From ARS1285 sp039796495 (lineage in GTDB: Archaea > Nanobdellota > Nanobdellia > Pacearchaeales > GW2011-AR1): a stretch of DNA of 25,956 nt. The notes under the pieces were generated by a model. The model searched no databases and was not told where the DNA came from. It saw nothing but the letters and a program-made list of their open reading frames with translations. Where the stretch lies: positions 1 through 25,956 of the forward strand of contig JBDKJQ010000045.1 of assembly GCA_039796495.1 (NCBI GenBank). Direction: 5' to 3'. Numbering within the stretch: the first letter of the stretch is position 1; every line of letters starts with the position of its first letter. The translations under genes were made by a program, and so were the position numbers. Of the stretch, positions 7,778 to 12,894 are shown one piece after another.

Positions 7778-8039
7778 GTCTTAGGGACTAACGCTATTCC
7801 AAACGCATGGTCGTTGCTGTTGTCGTCGAAGTTGTTACCATTCAGGTTAAGCCTGTTGCCGTCATAGTCGTTAAGCGCAGACAACCATGTAGCCTCTTAA
7901 TTGAAAGTAAATCACCATCGCTTCAGCTGTTCGTTTAAAACTACTTAGTGTTGCGATTGCATTTTATGACTCTTGCGAGTTCTATTAATAGGCATGTAGC
8001 CTTAGATCTCAGTAGAGCTAGTCGCCCTACTCCTAAGAC
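7778..8039 (-). ncRNA. putative DGR template RNA with TR-enclosing stem
   Basis: Inferred transcript containing TR. On the minus strand, GTCTTAGG (from 8039 to 8032) is complementary to CCTAAGAC (7785-7778). After an 8-nt bulge, GACTAGC (8023-8017) pairs with GTTAGTC (7792-7786) with one G-U. The two arms lie 5' of TR and directly 3' of it, so the template would sit in a closed loop. A local alternative hairpin (AGTAG with CTACT, inside 8011-8031) competes. AT-rich TATA-like sequence at 8041-8068 on the minus strand could start this RNA near 8018-8040. A 10-nt direct repeat AGGCTACATG occurs at 7886-7895 and 7993-8002. The RNA's existence and ends are inferred. Confidence 0.5.
7795..7883 (-). 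repeat. DGR template repeat (TR)
   Basis: About 89 nt homologous to the 3' end of the target gene at a constant offset of 334 bases (for example 7801-7810 equals 8135-8144). On the coding strand it holds seven AAC codons and one AAT, plus five GAC codons, the typical adenine-rich design that lets A mutagenesis reach many amino acids. Over 7799-7883, 14 of 25 adenines differ in the VR and no other base differs; two more adenines differ at 7797-7798. Homology stops abruptly at 7884 on the 5' side and before 7795 on the 3' side. It lies between the target gene and the RT, 25 nt before the RT start codon. Confidence 0.96.
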
Positions 8040-8090
8040 AAATATATGAATTATAAATAATTAATAAAATTTTCTACTAAAAATTTTTGC

Positions 8091-8107
8091 GTGCGCCTCT
8101 GGCGCAC
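8091..8107 (-). other. GC-rich hairpin downstream of VR (DGR target-site hairpin and/or terminator)
   Basis: On the minus strand GTGCGCC-AGA-GGCGCAC forms a perfect 7-bp stem with a 3-nt loop, beginning 21 nt after the end of VR homology and 12 nt after the target gene stop codon. In characterised DGRs such as that of phage BPP-1, a GC-rich hairpin/cruciform just after the VR is needed for efficient retrohoming. The stem is followed by CGCAAAAATTTTTAG, so it could also end the target-gene transcript. Its GC content stands out from the surrounding AT-rich DNA. Confidence 0.7.
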
Positions 8108-8119
8108 TATTGCACGTGA

Positions 8120-8842
8120 CTACTGCAATACCCCAAACGCATGGCCGCCGCTGCCGTCGCCGAAGTAGTCACCATACAGGTCAAGCCTGCTGCCGACATA
8201 GTCGCCAAGCGCAGACACACGTTCTTCTGGATCTTGATTTTCTCCAATTTCTAATCCCCACGTGCGAGGATTATACTTAAAACATGAAGCAACTTCTGCA
8301 AGTTTTTGAGCTCCTTCAATTCCTACACTTGCCCGTACAAATCCATCTTTTGCAAATGCATCAGTTGTAAGTTCTCCTAATTGGTATGTTCCTTTTGGCG
8401 CGAATCGCACTTTTCCATTTTTACTAAATCGTACACCATCGACTTCTGTTGCTCCTTCCAATAAAGTCTCAAGATTATCAGGTAATGGCTCGCTTAATCC
8501 TACTGCCTTTGTGTCTTGAACAACGTACACTCCGTTTGTTGTCCATCTATTTTTATTAAAAACAGAAAGCCATCGTCGTCTCATGATATCTCGTACATTT
8601 TTATATTCCGGTTCATCCCTTACTTCCGGAACACAATATGCTGCATGAAGTAATGCAGCAGTATAGTCTCCATGAGGAACTAATTGATTGTTTGCAAGAA
8701 TTACTTTTCCAAGTTCCCGATAGATATTTGGACCAACTGAAGGATATGCGAATGCAATTTCTTTATCTGTGTGTGGAGTCCACAGTTCAATTCTTCCCCG
8801 AACTATTCGAGGTTTTGCTTTATTGATTATGTCAGTACCCAT
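8120..8842 (-). CDS. DGR target (variable) protein
   Basis: The 240-aa protein carries the VR as its last 32 residues (VSALGDYVGSRLDLYGDYFG, then DGSGGHAFGVLQ). DGR mutagenesis would vary about 12-15 of these codons, here changed from Asn/Asp codons in TR to Gly, Ser, Asp, Tyr and Val. There is no signal peptide or membrane helix, so the protein appears cytoplasmic. The N-terminal 200 residues show no motif I can name, though a Trp-containing stretch (NPRTWGLEIG) before the VR is compatible with the C-type-lectin-like scaffold usual for DGR targets. The gene has its own promoter (TTTATAAA at about 8865-8872, minus strand) and a weak AAGGA before the ATG at 8842. The ligand is unknown. Confidence 0.9.
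   Translation of the reverse strand: MGTDIINKAKPRIVRGRIELWTPHTDKEIAFAYPSVGPNIYRELGKVILANNQLVPHGDYTAALLHAAYCVPEVRDEPEYKNVRDIMRRRWLSVFNKNRWTTNGVYVVQDTKAVGLSEPLPDNLETLLEGATEVDGVRFSKNGKVRFAPKGTYQLGELTTDAFAKDGFVRASVGIEGAQKLAEVASCFKYNPRTWGLEIGENQDPEERVSALGDYVGSRLDLYGDYFGDGSGGHAFGVLQ
8129..8217 (-). repeat. DGR variable repeat (VR)
   Basis: The 3'-terminal part of the target gene, aligned to TR (7795-7883) without gaps. All 14 differences in the core (8133-8217) are at TR adenines: 11 to G and 3 to T on the coding strand, none to C. The invariant 3' block CCATGCGTTTGG is the likely initiation-of-mutagenic-homing region. The stop codon lies just beyond the repeat. Confidence 0.96.
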
Positions 8843-8924
8843 ATTTTCCTTATGAAATGGAGATTTATAAACTTTTCTCTATGTTACTTTTATTTAGAAG
8901 TGACAAAGTTTAATCGGGGGAGTT

Positions 8925-9149
8925 TCATAAGAATTTTTCAAATTCTTCTTCGGGGATTTTTGAATCCTTGATTATTGAAGATAGTGTTCCTCTCTTTAAC
9001 TGTGGATGCACGGGTACAGTTAGTTTTATAATTTCTCCGTCAATTTTCTTTTCCAACCGAACATGACTCCCTCGCTGCCTCACCACAATAAACCCGCATT
9101 TTGATAATATCTTTATCAACTCTTTTCCAGAAATCTGCGGAAGTTTCAT
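8925..9149 (-). CDS. hicA: HicA-family mRNA interferase toxin
   Basis: The 74-aa product fits the HicA/YcfA family, small dsRBD-like RNases that cut mRNA when freed from HicB. Seen: the LPQISGKELIKILSKCGF N-terminal helix and the RQRGSHV strand with the catalytic His (His29). The hydrophobic VPVHPQLKRGTLSSIIKDS segment and the C-terminal helix follow. Length is normal for HicA and the key His is present, so the toxin looks functional. It starts 2 nt after the HicB stop, in one operon with antitoxin first. It follows the DGR target gene promoter region by about 80 nt on the same strand. Confidence 0.9.
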   Translation of the reverse strand: MKLPQISGKELIKILSKCGFIVVRQRGSHVRLEKKIDGEIIKLTVPVHPQLKRGTLSSIIKDSKIPEEEFEKFL

Positions 9150-9151
9150 TG

Positions 9152-9349
9152 TTATAATTCTATATTGATAATTTTTCCGTTACTGGTAAAATCGTTTGGA
9201 TCTTCGTCTAAGTATAATAGAACAGCCTCTTTAATGTTTTTTATAGCATCTTCTACCGTTTCTCCCTGAGAGATACAGCCAGGCAGCGCAGGAACAAAGA
9301 CGGTATATCCCCCTTCTTCCTGTTCCTCTAAAACAATTTTTAATTCCAT
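9152..9349 (-). CDS. hicB: HicB-family antitoxin (short form)
   Basis: The 65-aa product matches the HicB partial RNase H-like domain that binds and blocks HicA: EEQEEGGYTVFVPALPGCISQGETVEDAIKNIKEAV, with the family pattern G-G-Y-x-V-x-V-P-x-L-P-G-C and the following helix. It lacks the C-terminal DNA-binding domain of longer HicB proteins, so autoregulation by HicB alone is doubtful. Antitoxin-before-toxin order and a 2-nt gap to hicA support a TA operon. A TATA box CTTATATAG at about 9372-9380 (minus strand) lies about 27 nt before the ATG. Confidence 0.9.
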   Translation of the reverse strand: MELKIVLEEQEEGGYTVFVPALPGCISQGETVEDAIKNIKEAVLLYLDEDPNDFTSNGKIINIEL

Positions 9350-9406
9350 GATATCAGTAAGAAACAGCGCTATATAAGATTTTCTAAGAATTGGGTATTT
9401 ACTCGC

Positions 9407-9682
9407 CTATCTATAGAATCTTCTGAATGCGATCTCCAGTACATCGGTGCCGGCGTATCCAGCCAATCCTGCGACTTTATAATTGGGACCAAAAATAATT
9501 CCAATGAATATGCCGATAATGGCTGCGATGAAAACTGTGATAAGATAATAGTGGGTGGAAAATTTTCTTTTTGGTTTTGCAGCGTATGACTTGAGCACGC
9601 CTAGCGAGCTGCGCGCAATGCCCCCGATTCCTCCTACTAACGCAGGATAGATTATATCTGTAAGCAATAATTCTGACACCAT
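9407..9682 (-). CDS. small membrane protein with two predicted helices
   Basis: The 91-aa protein has one hydrophobic segment near residues 8-25 (IIYPALVGGIGGIARSSLGV, amphipathic and Gly-rich) and a strong one at about 47-66 (LITVFIAAIIGIFIGIIFG). A conserved-looking tail GLAGYAGTDVLEIAFRRFYR follows. The basic middle part (KPKRKF) suggests it faces the cytoplasm. Size and layout resemble holin-like or small channel-like proteins, but I see no diagnostic motif. A TATA box (ATATAAATA, about 9707-9715 on the minus strand) about 28 nt upstream supports the start. It is single-standing, with hicB next on the strand. Confidence 0.65.
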   Translation of the reverse strand: MVSELLLTDIIYPALVGGIGGIARSSLGVLKSYAAKPKRKFSTHYYLITVFIAAIIGIFIGIIFGPNYKVAGLAGYAGTDVLEIAFRRFYR

Positions 9683-9789
9683 CTTTTGTATAAGAATGAC
9701 GAGAGAATATTTATATGTTGTGATTTTATTTCTTTGAAGGGAGTGCTTCAGATAAAAAATAAGTTTAAAAACTATTTTTTCCTGATTAC

Positions 9790-10518
9790 ATGATGGTGAG
9801 CAAAAAAAGGGTGATTAAAAGATCGGATAATTTTGTGTACAGAAATTTTAAACAAAGCCTCATTGACCTCAAAAAAATAAAATTATATTTTCTATTTTCT
9901 GTTCTTCTCTTTGTGTTTGTTGGAATGATCGGGTTGGCATTTCCTGTCTTTTTTGAAGAGGAAGTGTATAATCTTATACGAGAATTGATTGGCAAAACTG
10001 ACGGGCTGGGGCTTTTTGGATTAATTCAATTTATCATTTACAATAATACCACGACTTCTTTTGTGGGAATGCTGGCAGGAGTTCTCTTAGGAATACCTCC
10101 GCTGTTTGTCCTTATCATCAATGCGTACATCATTGGATTTGTTGCAAACAAAAGTATTGCGGTTGAAGGTATCACGATCTTATGGAGATTATTTCCCCAT
10201 GGCGTTTTTGAATTGCCTGCAGTTCTTCTCAGTTTATCGGTCGGCATTCGGATCGGTTATTCTCTTATGCACCGCTGCCTGAAATGGTATAATAAAAAAC
10301 TGAATGACGGTGTTGTTTTTCTGTTGATACTTGTCTCTTGGATATTTTTTCCGATTTCATTGATCCTCTACTGGATTTTTACGCTCATCAACAAAAACTT
10401 GCGGAAACAATTTTACGCAACACTGGTTGAATCATTGAGAATTTTTGTCTTTATTGTTGTTCCTTTATTAGTTATTGCGGGAATTATTGAAGGTGTGTTG
10501 ATTGTTGTGGTTGGATAA
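9790..10518 (+). CDS. SpoIIM-family (DUF95) integral membrane protein
   Basis: The 242-aa protein belongs by pattern to the SpoIIM/DUF95 family of polytopic membrane proteins, widespread in archaea and of unclear role there. Seen: a basic N-terminus, a first helix (about 33-50), the segment IIYNNTTTSFVGMLAGVLLGIPPLFVLIINAYIIG, the signature FPHGVFELPAVLLSLSVGIRIG, then two C-terminal helices (about 175-200 and 215-240). Five helices is the usual layout. ATG codons at 9790 and 9793 are both possible; TTTAAAAAC at about 9764-9772 favours leaderless start at either. Its stop (10516-10518) abuts the convergent gene's stop with no gap. Confidence 0.8.
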   Translation: MMVSKKRVIKRSDNFVYRNFKQSLIDLKKIKLYFLFSVLLFVFVGMIGLAFPVFFEEEVYNLIRELIGKTDGLGLFGLIQFIIYNNTTTSFVGMLAGVLLGIPPLFVLIINAYIIGFVANKSIAVEGITILWRLFPHGVFELPAVLLSLSVGIRIGYSLMHRCLKWYNKKLNDGVVFLLILVSWIFFPISLILYWIFTLINKNLRKQFYATLVESLRIFVFIVVPLLVIAGIIEGVLIVVVG

Positions 10519-11157
10519 TTACAACTTCAGATCTTCTCGGGGCAGTCTTCCATTAAAAAGAAAAAACTTCTCTTCCTCTGGGTCATCCTCATGCATATTA
10601 GGATCTAAAAAACCTTGTTGTATCTGCCTAGCATACAGATCATGCTGAAAACTCTCATATACGGTAAAAAACCACTTCTCTGTTAAAAGATAATCTATAG
10701 AAGAATGTAACCCTCGTTCCTGTGCGGCCGTCGCAAACCGTTTCACACAATCTCTTGAATGAAATCCGCCAAAGATTGTAGTGTCCTCTAATGATAAACG
10801 AGATAATACCGTCGATTCATTCGGATATTTGGACTTTCGCATGTCATCATAAGAAATTCCAACAGGAAATATCAAATCAGTAGCCTGTACCTCATATATA
10901 GGGTGCATATTTTCAGTGTCTGCAACCGAAGGGTTTTCTTTTTGAGAAAAAACCAACCAACATACTTTCTGAGATCTCCGATAGTTATCAATGAGTTTGT
11001 TGATTAATCCAACGCGCTTTTGAAAGGATTCCTTTGACATAAGAGAAACTGTTTCAGTAAAACCTCGCTCATATACATCCAAAAAACAGGGATGTCCTTC
11101 GCTAAGAGGATCGCGTTCTACATAGCGTTTATCGGGATACACCATAATCAGAGCCAT
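10519..11157 (-). CDS. orphan cytosolic protein of unknown function
   Basis: The 212-aa protein has no signal peptide, membrane helix or recognised motif. It is mixed alpha/beta in composition, with several Tyr/Phe-rich stretches (CWLVFSQKEN, EKWFFTVYESFQHDLYA). Its C-terminus is acidic (HEDDPEEEK) and followed by FFLFNGRLPREDLKL. The ATG at 11157 is supported by TTTTAAAATA at about 11178-11187 (minus strand), about 25 nt upstream. It follows nreA on the same strand by 39 nt but has its own promoter. Several single genes of this kind (unknown, soluble, own TATA box) occur in the window. Confidence 0.65.
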   Translation of the reverse strand: MALIMVYPDKRYVERDPLSEGHPCFLDVYERGFTETVSLMSKESFQKRVGLINKLIDNYRRSQKVCWLVFSQKENPSVADTENMHPIYEVQATDLIFPVGISYDDMRKSKYPNESTVLSRLSLEDTTIFGGFHSRDCVKRFATAAQERGLHSSIDYLLTEKWFFTVYESFQHDLYARQIQQGFLDPNMHEDDPEEEKFFLFNGRLPREDLKL

Positions 11158-11196
11158 AAAACAATATCGAAGAGGTATTTTAAAATATTATTACAT

Positions 11197-12390
11197 TCAA
11201 AACCACTGATGAATCTTTTTCTGCTTCCCATAATTTTTTAACAGCGTTGATTTTTCGGTGAATAGTGAGATTGGTAATTGAATTCTTTGCTGGATTTTTT
11301 CGAATGCTTCTTCTAATGAGGCGCATGTTTCTGGTGGATGCGTGAATGCTTCCCTACTACATTCCCTGAGGATTCCGACGCCTAAGGGAGCGTAGTACGT
11401 CGGTTTTATTTCCCTGAAAAAAATTGCGGTTGCCTGTTTTTTTATTTTCTCCAGATATTCACAGAGCGCTAATCGGTTGGCATAATAGGCACCGACAACA
11501 TTTTCTGCATAGGTTTTTCTTCCATGAAATAACTCATAATCCTGCCAGCATTTGCCGTTGAGAGATTCTATTTCAATAACCTCAAAAGAAAAATGAGCGG
11601 GCAAAAGCAAGATTTCATAATGATTGCCGTTGTATTCTGCGTGGAAGAGAAGAATTTGATCAGTCTCATTATAGTATTTTATTTTCTTGAGAAGATTTTT
11701 TGAAAGCGTGTCGTCAACGGCGGTGATTGACCATCTTGTGGGGACGAGTTTTCTTTGTGACTTTAGTCCTAATAAGCCTGCACTGAGGAGTTTGCTTAAA
11801 TTGCTGATGGGAATATGATGACTATATAATTCTTTTAATGATTCGACTGATTTTGCATTCGTGTCATTCACCAAATAATCAACCTTTGGTTTTACTTTGG
11901 GGTTTTCCTGCAATTTTGCAAACTGCAACGGCGCTGGATTTGCGATGACTGAACTAACTCTATTGGTTTGAAACACATTTTTTGGTGGCTGCTTTAAGAA
12001 AAATTCTGTTGACACTGACTGGGAAGCCATGCTCAACTGCTGCATCGTATCAATAAACCTATTTTGTGTTTGTTGTATGTTGGCTTTGAATCTTCCATAT
12101 ACTAATTGACTTCTTCTCATTAATACATCATGAATTGAGAATTTCTTTTCATGCCAGAGTTCGGGCAATGACATTTCTTCTGTGTTTTCAAAAGTTTCGG
12201 GAGATAATATTCCTGCGTTGACGTGAGGGTAGTTATATCTGCCGACGAAAATCTCCGGAGGAGAGGCTCCTGAAAAATGCGTCTTGTCCTTGAACCAGTT
12301 AAGACTAGAATAGGTAATCTCCCTTTTTTTCAAACTTTCTGGCTTGCCGGACGTTTTTTTATTGAAAAGTTTTTTGTCTTTTGAGAACAT
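11197..12390 (-). CDS. nreA: archaeal DNA repair protein NreA with C-terminal PIP box
   Basis: The 397-aa protein matches the archaeal Nre family, implicated in DNA damage repair and known to bind PCNA. Family blocks seen: SPPEIFVGRYNYPHVNAGIL (about 43-62), ELWHEKKFSIHDVLMRRSQLVYGRF, KVDYLVNDTNAKSVESLKEL, LLSAGLLGLKSQRKLVPTRW followed by SITAVDDT, and FFREIKPTYYAPLGVGILRE. The last eight residues QKKIHQWF fit the PCNA-interacting consensus Q-x-x-(I/L/M)-x-x-(aromatic)2. No cysteine pair is seen in the N-terminal 50 residues, so an N-terminal zinc finger, present in some relatives, is absent. CATTATATAC at about 12420-12429 and GGGTGAT before the ATG support the start. Confidence 0.9.
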   Translation of the reverse strand: MFSKDKKLFNKKTSGKPESLKKREITYSSLNWFKDKTHFSGASPPEIFVGRYNYPHVNAGILSPETFENTEEMSLPELWHEKKFSIHDVLMRRSQLVYGRFKANIQQTQNRFIDTMQQLSMASQSVSTEFFLKQPPKNVFQTNRVSSVIANPAPLQFAKLQENPKVKPKVDYLVNDTNAKSVESLKELYSHHIPISNLSKLLSAGLLGLKSQRKLVPTRWSITAVDDTLSKNLLKKIKYYNETDQILLFHAEYNGNHYEILLLPAHFSFEVIEIESLNGKCWQDYELFHGRKTYAENVVGAYYANRLALCEYLEKIKKQATAIFFREIKPTYYAPLGVGILRECSREAFTHPPETCASLEEAFEKIQQRIQLPISLFTEKSTLLKNYGKQKKIHQWF

Positions 12391-12483
12391 GTATCACCCA
12401 TGAAGAAAAATGAATAATAAGTATATAATGATTATTGGACCTTAGAAACAGATTATATTTTGAAATTAAAAAATAAAATTAAA

Positions 12484-12714
12484 TCACTCTCTTAAATCGC
12501 TAATGCCCAAGAGCAACAACAATAATCCGATCATGATTGCAAACCATATGATGCCGCCTTTGAGAAAATCCCATGCAGGCTTACCAAAATCAAAGGATAT
12601 TGTTCCAAAGGAATTTGTTGCTACATCCCATGGAGTATAATGAGAATACCATCCAACAAGAACTGCTGCAACAATAAGGACAAGCCCTATCAAGATCTCT
12701 AACCATTTATTCAT
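12484..12714 (-). CDS. small membrane protein with two transmembrane helices
   Basis: The 76-aa protein has helices at about residues 5-23 (LEILIGLVLIVAAVLVGWYS) and 54-72 (GGIIWFAIMIGLLLLLLGIS), joined by a Trp/Asp/Phe-containing loop, and ends ISDLRE. Two in-frame ATG codons exist, at 12720 and 12714. TTTATAAAG at 12736-12744 lies 26 nt before the second and only 20 nt before the first, so 12714 is preferred. Similar hairpin membrane proteins seem common in this lineage, but function is unknown. Confidence 0.7.
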   Translation of the reverse strand: MNKWLEILIGLVLIVAAVLVGWYSHYTPWDVATNSFGTISFDFGKPAWDFLKGGIIWFAIMIGLLLLLLGISDLRE

Positions 12715-12894
12715 CCTCATAAAGAAGGTTTTTGGTTTATAAAGATTGTTGTAATTTTTTGTAGATTTTGGATACGCTGGGAGTGTTATTATTGGGAGCG
12801 GATGAAAATTTCCACATTACTTTATTTTTCAGATAACTTCAACTGCAGTCGAACTCTTCGCGCGATTTATATACCTAGATCATGTATTTGAACT

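Noticed and set aside
7771..7884. N-terminal extension of the RT reading frame through the TR, giving a 395-aa protein from a TTG
   Set aside because: The extension is the template repeat itself, and the sequence from MKTYTNLY onward matches the usual start of DGR RTs. The open frame is explained by TR mirroring the coding VR.
9361..9406. Possible small ORF or operator between hicB and the 9407-9682 gene
   Set aside because: Only the hicB TATA box and a short AGCGCT palindrome are seen; too little to claim a regulatory site.
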